Assembly: GCF_001029435.1 (NCBI RefSeq) | Contig: NZ_LDOV01000025.1 | Location: 1-64,000 of the forward strand | Direction: 5' to 3' | DNA: 64,000 bases | Source of the DNA: Photobacterium aphoticum | GTDB taxonomy: Bacteria; Pseudomonadota; Gammaproteobacteria; Enterobacterales; Vibrionaceae | Shown here: positions 18,068 through 26,883 of the stretch, piece after piece | Numbering within the stretch: position 1 is the stretch's first letter | Layout: every line of letters starts with the position of its first letter | Position numbers and translations under genes: made by a program | The notes under the pieces: model-generated | The model's input: the letters and a program-made list of their open reading frames with translations, nothing else | What the model was told of the DNA's origin: nothing | Databases searched by the model: none

Positions 18068-20833
18068 TTATCGCGCGTTGCGTTGGAAGGCATCGATGGA
18101 GTCAATTGGGGTACCGATATCCAATGGCGGCGCTTGTTCATGGGCCTGGCCCTGACAGTGCATGACAATGCGGTTTGAGGTACGCGGTTTGATCACATCC
18201 ACCACAAAGCGCACCATGTCAGCGCGGCTCACTTTTTCCAGTGCCTCAATCACTCTCTGGCGCTGGCTGAACGTCTCATCTTTATTACCGATGCTTACCC
18301 ATAAACGCTGAGCACGGGCTCGCAGGTTGGTATCCGGCTCGGCAATTTGTGCAATCAGGCCTTGTTTGCTGGCTTGCCACTGTGCTTCATTGAGTTCTAA
18401 TAGTACCAGCGCAAAGGCGTTGGTGAATTCGTCCATCGCTTCCAGCAGTTGAGTCGGCGCAGCCACTGGTGACTGAATATAGAGGATCAGACCCGGATGG
18501 CGATTCAGCGGCAGGTTCGCGGTACCCACCATATAGCCCAGTTGCTGGCGGGTGCGCAGCTCATGGAAGAAGGTGGTCGACATCAGGTGATTGGCCAACG
18601 TATAAATTGCAATCTTGCGCGGCGTGATGGCACGGGATTGGTAATACATTAACAGTGCTGAGTCCGCATGATCACAATGGATCTCGTGGCTTAATGTGCC
18701 CGATCGATCTAAATGCACCAACGGGCGCTGTGCTTCACCGTACAGCTGATTGGTGACACGAAACGCATCTTTTAGCGTTTCTGCCAGTGCAATCGTGTCT
18801 TCTTCCAGCCAGTTACCGTACACGAAGGTATCAATGTGCAGCTCGGCAAACATGGCTTCGACAAACGCAGGCAGTTCATCTACCTCAATGGTTTCCAAGG
18901 CTTCAATCAATACCGGATACGGTGGATTATTCGGTTGCAGCAGGCCGGTCAGCTCATTGAACAGCTGAGAAATCGGCTTATCCTGCGCCGCATTACGCCA
19001 GCTGCGCAGCATCTGTGATTTGATGTTCTCAAAGCGTTCCGGATTAAATTCACGATTGGCAAAACGCTCTAGCAGCAGCTTGAGTAGCAGGGGGTGTTTT
19101 TCACTGAAACCTGACAGTTGCAGCGTTACGCCACCCTGATGGGCATACAGGTTATAGGACATGCCTGCGATCTCTGCCGGATAGGCCGATTCATTGGTCG
19201 CTTCCAACAGCATTTCCACACACAAACGCGTTTTGACGATATTGCGCGGTGAGCTGACCGCATGCGGACTGTCAATCGCTACATACACGATGCCTTTTGG
19301 CACGCGGAACTCATGCTCTTGTTTGTGCCATAAACGGAAACCCGGTAGGTCCTGAATCAGTTTTGGCGGCAAATCGGTGCTGTCAGCGAGCGGCAGGGGA
19401 TCCGGTTTTTCACACAAATACGGGTTACGTTCTGGCAGCAGTAAAGCGGCTTCGGTGCCAGGCTGCTGCCATTGTGCAAGTTGTGCATCGGTAAATGGGG
19501 TCACGCCGTACGGGGTGTCGTACCATTGCGCGGTGCGATCATAGTTTTGGCCGTGCGCGACCAGTACCAAACGCATGTTGTCCGGACGCAGACGGTCGAG
19601 CAGATCGCGGATCAGCGGCTCGTCGTAGTCTGTCATCATGTAGTCACCGTAGATGATGTCTTCCGGTGCGTAGTGCAGCAGGTTCATCACCAAGTAACTG
19701 ACGGTATCGAGCGGGCGGCTCTTTTCCTGATAGCGAAAAGCCATGTCCAACACCGAACGTTTTTCGTCAAAGCGCCACTGATCGAGACCCTGATCGCGGA
19801 TCAACTGAATGTACTGGAACACATGGGTGACAATGGCATCCACGTGATCTACTCCCGTCGGTGTCAGGCTCAGGCTGACGGTAAATTCACGGAAGTTACT
19901 GCCGCTGACACCGCCGCCTGCGGCCAGTGAGTTGACCCAACCCAATTGTTTCAGGTGCGACATCAGGCTGCCTTGGCCTTCGTTACCCAGTAAATGGGCA
20001 ATGTAAGACAACGGCTTCTGGCGGTAATAGGCATCCATCGGTGGCAAGGTGAAAGAGAGCGTCAGCTTACGCACTTCTTTGAGCGGATCAATGGTGATAA
20101 AGCGGCCATTTTCGTTCTCTGTTACCAATGGCACGGCGACAGGCGCTTTGGCTTTATCACTGTTGGGGATGTCGCGGAAGAAAGTGGTCGCATAGGCTTC
20201 CAGCTCTTCCAGTGATTGCGGCCCGAGCAACACCAAGCCCATTAAATTGGCTGAGTAGTGCTGCTGGTAAAACGCAATAAGCTCGTCGCGTACCAGGCTG
20301 TCGTCACGATCGGCCAACGTGGTGAGATCGCCCACAGAAAATTTGGCAAACGGGTGAGCTTGGTTGATGGTTTCTTTGTGCACCTGATACAGGCGGCGCA
20401 CATCATCTTTGAGTTTGAGTTTGTATTCCGAGTCAACCGCATTGCGCTCTTTGTCGACCGCTTCTTCGTTGAATAACGGCGCGGTAAAAAACTGGCCGAA
20501 GCGATCGAGCCCTTCACCGAAGGCGTGCGGACTCACTTCAAAAAAGAAGGTGGTATTTTCGGTACCTGTCCAGGCATTGTTGCTGCCGCCGCTTTGGTTG
20601 ATGAAGGTTTGAAACTCACCGACTTTCGGGTACTTCTCTGTGCCGAGGAACAGCATATGTTCAAGGAAGTGAGCCATGCCTTGACGATCTTGCGGATCGT
20701 TGAAATGGCCGACTTGGACGGACAACGCCGCAGCTGAACGCGGGGCGTCAGCATCATGGACCAGCAGCACTTTAAGCGCATTGGGCAAGGTCACATAGCG
20801 GTACTGTTTGAGGTCATTAGGACTTGTCTGCAC
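18068..20833 (-). CDS. Insulinase-family (M16) zinc metalloprotease, pitrilysin-like
   Basis: Large M16A peptidase of 921 residues, built as four M16 domains with the active site in the first. The inverted zinc motif H55-FLE58-H59 (AHFLEHMLFLGTEKYP) and distal Glu136 (AVDSEYKLKLKD) provide ligands and the general base. SGGSNNAWTGTENTTFFFEV matches the substrate-edge strand. E. coli pitrilysin (PtrA) is about 960 residues with a cleaved signal peptide. Here the N-terminus (MQTSPNDLKQYRYVTLPN) is polar with no signal sequence, so a cytoplasmic protease is more likely. Substrates are probably short peptides. The gene is divergent from sixA across about 385 bases. Confidence 0.9.
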   Translation of the reverse strand: MQTSPNDLKQYRYVTLPNALKVLLVHDADAPRSAAALSVQVGHFNDPQDRQGMAHFLEHMLFLGTEKYPKVGEFQTFINQSGGSNNAWTGTENTTFFFEVSPHAFGEGLDRFGQFFTAPLFNEEAVDKERNAVDSEYKLKLKDDVRRLYQVHKETINQAHPFAKFSVGDLTTLADRDDSLVRDELIAFYQQHYSANLMGLVLLGPQSLEELEAYATTFFRDIPNSDKAKAPVAVPLVTENENGRFITIDPLKEVRKLTLSFTLPPMDAYYRQKPLSYIAHLLGNEGQGSLMSHLKQLGWVNSLAAGGGVSGSNFREFTVSLSLTPTGVDHVDAIVTHVFQYIQLIRDQGLDQWRFDEKRSVLDMAFRYQEKSRPLDTVSYLVMNLLHYAPEDIIYGDYMMTDYDEPLIRDLLDRLRPDNMRLVLVAHGQNYDRTAQWYDTPYGVTPFTDAQLAQWQQPGTEAALLLPERNPYLCEKPDPLPLADSTDLPPKLIQDLPGFRLWHKQEHEFRVPKGIVYVAIDSPHAVSSPRNIVKTRLCVEMLLEATNESAYPAEIAGMSYNLYAHQGGVTLQLSGFSEKHPLLLKLLLERFANREFNPERFENIKSQMLRSWRNAAQDKPISQLFNELTGLLQPNNPPYPVLIEALETIEVDELPAFVEAMFAELHIDTFVYGNWLEEDTIALAETLKDAFRVTNQLYGEAQRPLVHLDRSGTLSHEIHCDHADSALLMYYQSRAITPRKIAIYTLANHLMSTTFFHELRTRQQLGYMVGTANLPLNRHPGLILYIQSPVAAPTQLLEAMDEFTNAFALVLLELNEAQWQASKQGLIAQIAEPDTNLRARAQRLWVSIGNKDETFSQRQRVIEALEKVSRADMVRFVVDVIKPRTSNRIVMHCQGQAHEQAPPLDIGTPIDSIDAFQRNAR

Positions 20834-21082
20834 AGGAAGGGCCTATTTTTTGCGGAAGAGTAACGTAATTATGACGTTCATTAACAAGGCTGGCAAATGA
20901 AAGGCGAGGGAATCTTCCATGAAACAAGCGGTTAGCACGGGTCTTTTTGCTCAGATCCTACCGGGCTCACGGAAAAGTAACAGAGTACTACGAACCTCTG
21001 TTTTCACACTGGGGAACTTGCTAGGATAGCTTGCCACCCTCTCCGGGTTTGTCTGCCCGGGTTGAATGATAGGATTTGGCGG

Positions 21083-21096
21083 CTGTCACGTGACAG
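21083..21096. promoter_or_regulatory. Perfect 14-base palindrome in the protease/sixA intergenic region
   Basis: CTGTCACGTGACAG is a perfect palindrome, set in a longer GGC...GCC frame, about 120 bases before sixA and 250 before the protease gene. A regulator operator is possible, but no family was recognised. Elsewhere in 20834-21218 a weak hairpin (AACAGAG/CTCTGTT, 20979-21002) is the only other structure seen. Confidence 0.35.
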
Positions 21097-21218
21097 TGAC
21101 GCCATGACCGAACGCTGATTGAGGGGCATTTAGCTTAAGTTTGATCGAACCGATAGTGCTGCGAGTATGCAAAGAGAAGGCGGACTATCAGGATCGCAAA
21201 CGTGATATTGGAAGAATT

Positions 21219-21692
21219 ATGCGAATCTATATTATGCGCCATGGTGAAGCCCATACCTTTGCAGCGAGTGATGCAGAGCGGCCGCTCACCGAGCGGGGGC
21301 AGGTACAATCCCTGCACATGGCCGTCCAATTGGCGCATCAACTACCAGACGGCATTGAGAGTGTTTGGGTCAGCCCGTATTTGCGCGCTCAACAAACGTG
21401 GGCCGCGATGGCGGAATACCTTCCTACACCTAAGCAGTTGCTGACCGTGGATGAGATCACCCCTTACGGTGACGCAGAAGATGTGGCAACGTACCTGAAA
21501 GCCGTGATTACCGTTGAGCGTCCGGACAGTGTGCTGCTGGTGTCGCACTTGCCGCTGGTGGGTTACTTAACCGCCGAGCTGGTGCCGGGCTTACAGCCTC
21601 CGATGTTTATTACCTCGTCGATTGCTGCCATTGAGTTTGATCCGGAAACCGGTGACGCTGAGCTGCTCTGGCACGCCAATCCTGAAGGCTAA
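21219..21692 (+). CDS. sixA: Phosphohistidine phosphatase SixA
   Basis: Small histidine phosphatase of the RHG superfamily, 157 residues, cytoplasmic. It removes phosphate from histidine phosphocarrier proteins: ArcB HPt and, in later work, NPr of the nitrogen PTS in E. coli. The catalytic RHG triad is at residues 7-9 (MRIYIMRHGEAHTF), with later conserved parts WVSPYLRAQQTW (second Arg) and LLVSHLPLVGYL (second His). The start at 21219 follows GGAAGAATT; longer in-frame starts upstream add a charged extension not seen in the family. The gene ends at a terminator about 40 bases on. Confidence 0.93.
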   Translation: MRIYIMRHGEAHTFAASDAERPLTERGQVQSLHMAVQLAHQLPDGIESVWVSPYLRAQQTWAAMAEYLPTPKQLLTVDEITPYGDAEDVATYLKAVITVERPDSVLLVSHLPLVGYLTAELVPGLQPPMFITSSIAAIEFDPETGDAELLWHANPEG

Positions 21693-21730
21693 ATCGCCGG
21701 ATAAAAGAGAAATCGCTAAGGTTTTGCTTC

Positions 21731-21765
21731 AAGGGGTCGATATAGAACGTATCGACCCCTTGTTT
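21731..21765 (+). terminator. Terminator of sixA
   Basis: The 12-bp perfect stem AAGGGGTCGATA / TATCGACCCCTT is followed by GTTTT. Confidence 0.8.
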
Positions 21766-21785
21766 TATGATGCAAAGATACTGCG

Positions 21786-22145
21786 ATGAAAGCCAAGTTA
21801 TCCCTTATTGCGGCCGCCGCGTTACTGGCCGGTTGTGCCCAAATGCCGCCAGCCCCGAGCATTAACAGTAACGGTGCCATTAAATGGGCCAACGGTGTGA
21901 CGGAAGAAATGCACATCTCAGCGTCCGGCAGCACACTGACGTTCGCCGCACCACAGAGTTTATTTAATCCTGGCGGGATCACCATTTTCTCGCGTATCGA
22001 CAGTGCCCGAAACGGTAACTGCGAGCATTATTACAGCGAGCAGGCGGTGAAAACACGCATGCAGATCTGTGATAACGGCGAAGTGACCCTGATTGTGGAA
22101 GGGCAAGTGATTAACGTTGGTGCGTTAGCGCGGTATATGTACTAA
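21786..22145 (+). CDS. Small predicted lipoprotein of unknown function
   Basis: A 119-residue protein. The signal peptide ends in a lipobox (LIAAAALLAGC, Cys17), so it should be lipidated and, lacking Asp at +2 (AQ), sent to the outer membrane by the Lol rule. The mature part is short, predicted beta-rich, and contains two further Cys residues (GNCEHYY, MQICDNGEV) that could form a disulfide in the periplasm. I do not recognise the family. It lies alone between the sixA terminator and the heptamer repeat, in the same direction as sixA. Start ATG at 21786 lies close to the sixA terminator, so a promoter must overlap that region. Confidence 0.75.
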   Translation: MKAKLSLIAAAALLAGCAQMPPAPSINSNGAIKWANGVTEEMHISASGSTLTFAAPQSLFNPGGITIFSRIDSARNGNCEHYYSEQAVKTRMQICDNGEVTLIVEGQVINVGALARYMY

Positions 22146-22221
22146 AGGGACGAGAGGCGAGTTCGCGAGATACGAGTAAGAGCTAAAAGCGTGACAGGTT
22201 TTTGAAAGGACGATAATTCTC

Positions 22222-22263
22222 CTCGAACCTCGAACCTCGAACCTCGAACCTCGAACCTCGAAC
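22222..22263. repeat. Heptamer tandem repeat (CTCGAAC) x6
   Basis: Six perfect head-to-tail copies of the 7-base unit CTCGAAC lie between the lipoprotein and smrB, outside coding sequence. Because 7 is not a multiple of 3 it is unlikely to be tolerated inside genes. Copy number probably varies between strains. Confidence 0.95.
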
Positions 22264-22292
22264 TTTGGCGAGGGGCAGCCTCGCCGCCGCTT

Positions 22293-22823
22293 TTATCGCT
22301 CCGGGATCTCAATCAGCACCAGCAGGGCGCCGTCGCCACCAAATTCCAGTGGGGCTTGGTGGAAGGCCATGACATCCGGGTGCTGTGCCAGCCACAATGG
22401 GGCTTTCTGTTTTAGGATGTGTTTGCCGATCCCGTGCATCACACAGCAACAGGCCACACTTTCCTTTATACACGCGGCAATCATTGCGGCCAGCTCACGT
22501 TTGGCTTCCTGCTGCGTCATGCCGTGCATATCCAAATACATGTCAGGTACATACACCCCACGGCGCAGTTTCTTCACTTCGTATTTCGACACCCCGGTAC
22601 GGGCATATTGTGTCGGGCCGGTTTCGTTTAAGTGCGGTTCAAACTCATCAGAGAAATAAAACTCATGATTATCGGCTTCTTTTGCTGAGAGTTTCGCCTT
22701 ATCCTGCTTTGGACCCTGTCGGCGCGGTGCGATTATGGTATCATTAGAGATCTTTTTTACGCCCTTAACCGCATCCTGGAACAGCGAGAAATCCTCATCC
22801 AGGTTAAAATCTTTTTTGCTCAT
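22293..22823 (-). CDS. smrB: Ribosome rescue endonuclease SmrB
   Basis: Smr-domain nuclease that cleaves mRNA between collided ribosomes. From ATG 22823 the protein is 176 residues (E. coli about 183). The N-terminal part (MSKKDFNLDEDFSLFQDAVKG) corresponds to the ribosome-binding helix and linker. The Smr domain carries YLDMHGMTQQEAKREL (the LDxHG-like motif) and VMHGIGKHILK (the HGxGxG-like loop). A longer in-frame start at 22910 would overlap prmB and adds unrelated residues. The gene is divergent from prmB with only 55 bases between starts, so the promoters overlap, as in E. coli where smrB and prmB are also head to head. Confidence 0.95.
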   Translation of the reverse strand: MSKKDFNLDEDFSLFQDAVKGVKKISNDTIIAPRRQGPKQDKAKLSAKEADNHEFYFSDEFEPHLNETGPTQYARTGVSKYEVKKLRRGVYVPDMYLDMHGMTQQEAKRELAAMIAACIKESVACCCVMHGIGKHILKQKAPLWLAQHPDVMAFHQAPLEFGGDGALLVLIEIPER

Positions 22824-22878
22824 AGTGAAAAATTCCAACAACTTTATAGCGGTATTGTAGCGCCATTCGGAGGCTATT

Positions 22879-23811
22879 TTGGATAAGATTTTTGTCGACG
22901 AAGCTGTCAACGAACTTCATACATTGCAGGACATGCTACGTTGGACGGTTAGCCGTTTCAATGCTGCTGGCCTATTTTACGGTCATGGTACAGATAATGC
23001 GTGGGATGAAGCAGTACAATTGGTATTGCCAACCCTTCACCTGCCATTGGATGTACCGTCAGAAGTGCGTTTCTCTCGCCTAACCAGCAGCGAGCGTCTT
23101 CGTATTGTTGAGCGCGTGATCCGCCGTATCAACGAACGTACCCCGGTTGCTTACCTGACGAACAAAGCATGGTTCTGTGGTTTGGAATTCTTCGTGGATG
23201 AGCGTGTCCTTGTGCCACGTTCCCCAATCGGTGAATTGATTGATAACTACTTTGAACCGTTTCTGAAAGAGCGTCCAACGCGCATCATGGATCTGTGCAC
23301 CGGTTCGGGCTGTATCGGTATTGCCTGTGCCCACGCATTCCCAGAAGCGGAAGTGGATCTGGTTGATATCTCAGTAGATGCACTAGCAGTGGCTGAGCAG
23401 AACATTCAGGACCACGGTCTTGAGCAGCAAGTGATCCCTCTGCGTTCAGATCTGCTGCGTGATGTGCCAAAAGATAAGTACGATCTGATCGTGACCAACC
23501 CACCGTATGTTGACCAAGAAGACATGGACAGCCTACCAGATGAGTTCCGTCATGAGCCTGAGCTAGGCCTAGCGGCTGGTTACGATGGTCTGGATCTGGT
23601 TCGTCGTATTCTGGCTAACGCACCGGATTACCTGAAAGAAGACGGCGTGCTGATCTGTGAAGTGGGTAACTCCATGATTCATATGGAAGAGCAGTACCCG
23701 CACATTCCATTCACGTGGATTGAGTTTGAAAACGGCGGCCACGGTGTATTCATGATGACCCGTGAGCAGTTGGTTGAATGTCAGGACGAGTTCGCTGCAT
23801 TTCGCGACTAA
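22879..23811 (+). CDS. prmB: Ribosomal protein uL3 glutamine N5-methyltransferase PrmB
   Basis: SAM-dependent methyltransferase that modifies Gln150 of ribosomal protein L3. The protein is 310 residues and closely follows E. coli PrmB from the first residue ([15 protein letters not shown]). The SAM-binding motif is [13 protein letters not shown] (about 138-150) and the catalytic NPPY loop is residues 207-210 ([13 protein letters not shown]). Translation starts at TTG (22879), supported by CGGAGG six bases upstream and by alignment to the family. A strong terminator follows, so aroC is not cotranscribed here, unlike in E. coli. Confidence 0.97.
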   Translation: MDKIFVDEAVNELHTLQDMLRWTVSRFNAAGLFYGHGTDNAWDEAVQLVLPTLHLPLDVPSEVRFSRLTSSERLRIVERVIRRINERTPVAYLTNKAWFCGLEFFVDERVLVPRSPIGELIDNYFEPFLKERPTRIMDLCTGSGCIGIACAHAFPEAEVDLVDISVDALAVAEQNIQDHGLEQQVIPLRSDLLRDVPKDKYDLIVTNPPYVDQEDMDSLPDEFRHEPELGLAAGYDGLDLVRRILANAPDYLKEDGVLICEVGNSMIHMEEQYPHIPFTWIEFENGGHGVFMMTREQLVECQDEFAAFRD

Positions 23812-23836
23812 ACTGACTGGCATACCCTGATTAAAC

Positions 23837-23867
23837 AAAAAACCGAAGCCTTGGCTTCGGTTTTTTT
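23837..23867 (+). terminator. Terminator of prmB
   Basis: The stem AACCGAAGCC / GGCTTCGGTT with A residues before and seven T residues after. It could also act on minus-strand transcripts. Confidence 0.85.
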
Positions 23868-23925
23868 ATGGCGGCATCGTCAGTGACAAAATAACCCCCA
23901 CTTGGGCGAGCATTTTATAGCGCCC

Positions 23926-24314
23926 ATAAAAGAGCGGGCGCAACTTGCGTTGCGCCCTTAGGTCTTACATGCAGCAATCCCGCTACGATGGTGCTCCCTG
24001 CATCATTCCGTTGACAGCTGATTCCTTCAGCATCGTCCTTTTTTACTTCATCCTGAAGTGTTCCATTGGCCTTCCTGACCCGTCAGTACATCCTGTCCTG
24101 ACTCTCTTCGACCTTCCTGGCGGTGTCCCTGACTTCATCCTGAAGTGGTCCATGTGTCATCCTGACGTGCAAACTTCCTGTTTACCACTGAGCCGTTCCT
24201 CGGCTATCCCTTCACAGTCCATGTTCGATATACCATCCTAGTACACCGGTCTCATCCTGAGACTCCCACATCCTTGGGGCTTTCCTGTTCCGTTCCGTCA
24301 GTTCCTTCCGACAC
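23926..24314 (-). ncRNA. csrB: CsrB-type small RNA sequestering CsrA
   Basis: On the minus strand about 390 bases carry roughly 28 GGA triplets, many as AGGA or CAGGAUG in hairpin loops (for example CACTTCAGGATGAAGT twice). This is the hallmark of CsrB/RsmZ RNAs that bind many copies of the regulator CsrA. It ends in an intrinsic terminator (GGGCGCAAC, loop GCAA, GTTGCGCCC, then GCTCTTTT). The 5' end near 24314 is inferred from a TAATCT -10 box around 24323 and the first GGA cluster (GGAAGGAAC). No protein-like frame spans it. Vibrio genomes typically carry three such RNAs (CsrB1-3); which one this is cannot be told. Confidence 0.9.
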
Positions 24315-24479
24315 CAATAAGATTACGCTTTTCCCTCGCAGAAAAAAGACAGGCAGAAAAAACTTTTTACGCAGGGCGAATTGATTTAACTATCACTACA
24401 ATAAAAATCATTTAAAAACATATGTTTAGTGTTTTTAGTGAAGAATAAACGGCAGCATGAAGCGAGAATGTCCCACACT

Positions 24480-24501
24480 CTTGTAAGAGATCTCGCACAA
24501 G
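24480..24501. promoter_or_regulatory. GacA/VarA-like upstream activating palindrome for csrB
   Basis: A 22-base near-perfect palindrome contains TGTAAG followed six bases later by CGCACA, resembling the GacA/UvrY/VarA box (TGTAAG-N6-CTTACA). It lies about 165 bases upstream of the presumed csrB start, a usual distance for these far-upstream sites. The left half fits the consensus well and the right half only partly. Confidence 0.55.
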
Positions 24502-24689
24502 GGGGCGGGGTAAAAAGGATATCGCCCTGCAGAGCATCAAAAAGACAGTGAAAAATAGGAGTGAAAACGGGAACAAATCGTGGGTTTACAGTGTAAAAAA
24601 GGGGATCTGAGAGAGGTGTCCTGCACGTTGTTTAAGGCGCATGCAGGACGCAAGATCGAACAGGATCGTCTGTGCAGGAGCACTGTGCG

Positions 24690-24726
24690 AGAGGCACAAT
24701 GGATCAGCGAGGATCACTGTGCCTCT
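24690..24726. repeat. Inverted repeat downstream of queC
   Basis: AGAGGCACA and TGTGCCTCT form a 9-bp perfect stem with further pairing inside. It lies just beyond the queC stop and may protect or end that mRNA, but no T run follows on the minus strand. Confidence 0.5.
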
Positions 24727-24744
24727 TAAAGCGTGTTGCAGGGC

Positions 24745-25443
24745 TTATGCCTGACCCGCTTGTTGTTTGCGTACCAGTTCTGCCATGATCGCATTGCGGT
24801 TAGCCAGGTAGTCGTCTAAGCCCGCTTTGCGCAGATCGCACGATGGGCAATCGCCACAGCCGTCACCAATAATGCCGTTGTAGCAGGTCAGGGTCTGCTC
24901 GCGTACCACGTCCAACTTGCCGCACTGATCCGCCAGTGCCCATGTTTCCGCTTTGTTTAGCCACATCAATGGCGTATCAATGCGCATCTCACGATCCATG
25001 CCCAGTACCAATGATTGGTTCAGGGATTTTACGAAGGCATCGCGACAGTCTGGGTAGCCAGAGAAGTCTGTCTCACACACGCCGGTGATCACCGCATCGG
25101 CACCGATCTGGTACGCGTAAATGCCAGCCAGTGTCAGGAACAAAATGTTGCGACCCGGTACGAACGAGTTTGGCAGGCCATTTTCTTGCAGTTCATGAGA
25201 AACAGGAATGTTATCGCGGGTCAGTGAACTGATCGCCAATTCATTCAACAGGCCCACATCCATCACTTTATGGGCCGCCACGCCTAATTGTTTGCACAGG
25301 GCTTCGGCCACTTCGATTTCCAGTTTATGGCGCTGGCCATAATCGAAAGTGATGCAGTGCACTTCATCATACTGAGCAAGGGCTTGGATCAGACAGGTGG
25401 TTGAGTCTTGGCCACCACTAAAAACAACAACAGCTTTGCGCAT
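24745..25443 (-). CDS. queC: 7-cyano-7-deazaguanine synthase QueC
   Basis: ATP-dependent enzyme making preQ0 from 7-carboxy-7-deazaguanine in the queuosine pathway. The protein is 232 residues. The PP-loop SGGQDSTT is at residues 9-16. Four Cys near the C-terminus (LTCYNG and CGDCPSC) bind zinc, followed by [22 protein letters not shown] and [14 protein letters not shown] are family segments. Queuosine modifies tRNAs with GUN anticodons, including the tRNA-Tyr encoded in this window. No preQ1 riboswitch was recognised in the 210 bases upstream. The gene stands alone between csrB and the desulfhydrase gene. Confidence 0.96.
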   Translation of the reverse strand: MRKAVVVFSGGQDSTTCLIQALAQYDEVHCITFDYGQRHKLEIEVAEALCKQLGVAAHKVMDVGLLNELAISSLTRDNIPVSHELQENGLPNSFVPGRNILFLTLAGIYAYQIGADAVITGVCETDFSGYPDCRDAFVKSLNQSLVLGMDREMRIDTPLMWLNKAETWALADQCGKLDVVREQTLTCYNGIIGDGCGDCPSCDLRKAGLDDYLANRNAIMAELVRKQQAGQA

Positions 25444-25654
25444 GGATAGTATTCCTTGAGAGTTATCGTACCGAAAAACAGTCGGTAGGGGATACCTTGT
25501 CTTTATCTGTAAAGATCAAGATAGACCAACAGCAGGTTCTCTATTGGCATGGTCATGCTACCGTAGCTCCCGATAAGAGAAAAGCACTGTTGATCTCTCA
25601 CTCAAAAAATCCCCTCGCAAAACGGGCTACCCTTCAACTTCCCTCAGACTGCCT

Positions 25655-26725
25655 TTAGGCTGACCATTCACCGGTTTGCTCAAGGTGCTGTAATTGCGCC
25701 AGATAACCCTCAATGTCCCCGATATGCTCTGCCACCCACTGGCGGTCAAAATAGGTATCAAGGTAACGCTCGCCGCTGTCACATAATAAGGTCACGATAG
25801 AGCCGGTTTCGCCTTTGGCTTTCATCTCGCAGGCCAGTTGCAGCGCGCCATACAAGTTGGTGCCGGTTGATGCGCCGGCTTTGCGTCCGAGCAAGGTTTC
25901 CAGCCAGTGGACGGTGGCAACGCTGGCCGCATCAGGAATGGTGCGCATGGTATCGACCACATCCGGAATAAAGCTGGGCTCCACACGCGGGCGGCCAATG
26001 CCTTCAATGCGGCTGCCGCAGTCACGGGTGAGCGTTTTATCACGGCTGATGAAGTAATCATGGAATACCGAGTTTTCCGGATCCACCACGCACAACTGGG
26101 TCGGGTGCATTTGATAGCGCAGGTAGCGACCAATGGTGGCGGAGGTGCCGCCTGTACCCGGACTCATCACGATCCAACGGGGGATGGGGTGCGGCTCGAG
26201 AGTCATCTGCTCAAAAATGCTGTTGGCGATATTGTTGTTACCGCGCCAGTCTGTCGCGCGTTCCGCATAGGTGAACTGATCCATGTAATGGCCGTTAAGT
26301 TCACGGGCCAAGCGGCGTGATTCGGCGTAGATCTCGCTGGTGTTGTCCACAAAATGGGCCTGACCGCCGTAAAATTCAATTTGCTCAATTTTCTTACGGG
26401 CCGTCTTACGCGGAACCACGGCAATGAACGGCAAGCCAAGCAGGCGGGCGAAATAGGCTTCAGAAACCGCCGTACTGCCAGATGACGATTCAATGATTGG
26501 CGTGTTTTCCCCAATCCAGCCATTGCATAAGGCATATAAAAACAGAGAGCGCGCCAGGCGATGTTTGAGGCTGCCGGTCGGGTGGGTGCTTTCATCTTTC
26601 AGGTAGATATCAATGCCGGTTAAGGCCGGTATATCTAACTTGATCAAATGGGTATCGGCCGAACGTTGGTAATCGGCATCAATTTTACGAATCGCCGCGT
26701 GGATCCAGTCAGCGTGATGGCGCAT
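25655..26725 (-). CDS. PLP-dependent cysteine synthase-fold enzyme, probable L-cysteine desulfhydrase (Cds1-like)
   Basis: Fold-type II PLP enzyme of 356 residues. The Schiff-base Lys lies in [20 protein letters not shown], the substrate-binding loop is [19 protein letters not shown], and the phosphate-binding Gly loop is [18 protein letters not shown]. These segments resemble Cds1, a cysteine desulfhydrase that releases sulfide, pyruvate and ammonia, more than CysK or CysM; this is from memory of the family and not a search. The divergent neighbour at 26884 is DecR-like, and DecR in E. coli responds to cysteine and activates cysteine detoxification. That pairing supports degradation over synthesis. 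Confidence 0.8.
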   Translation of the reverse strand: MRHHADWIHAAIRKIDADYQRSADTHLIKLDIPALTGIDIYLKDESTHPTGSLKHRLARSLFLYALCNGWIGENTPIIESSSGSTAVSEAYFARLLGLPFIAVVPRKTARKKIEQIEFYGGQAHFVDNTSEIYAESRRLARELNGHYMDQFTYAERATDWRGNNNIANSIFEQMTLEPHPIPRWIVMSPGTGGTSATIGRYLRYQMHPTQLCVVDPENSVFHDYFISRDKTLTRDCGSRIEGIGRPRVEPSFIPDVVDTMRTIPDAASVATVHWLETLLGRKAGASTGTNLYGALQLACEMKAKGETGSIVTLLCDSGERYLDTYFDRQWVAEHIGDIEGYLAQLQHLEQTGEWSA

Positions 26726-26883
26726 AAGGCTCTCCTCGTGTGATGTCAGTGCGTGCCGTGAGGCATTTTGTGGGCTTGCTCACTACTGTAAGTCTGAACG
26801 GATAAAAAAACTTTATCTTCCTTTCTGTCATTGGCGTAAAATAGAGAAAAATATTCTACTAATTATTCCTTGTGAGCAACCCG

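Noticed and set aside
23945..24241. 98-codon plus-strand frame in the gap after prmB
   Set aside because: It is antisense to the CsrB-type RNA; its repeated Pro/Ser pattern reflects the GGA motifs.
25444..25650. preQ1 riboswitch upstream of queC
   Set aside because: No preQ1-I or preQ1-II consensus could be found on the minus strand.
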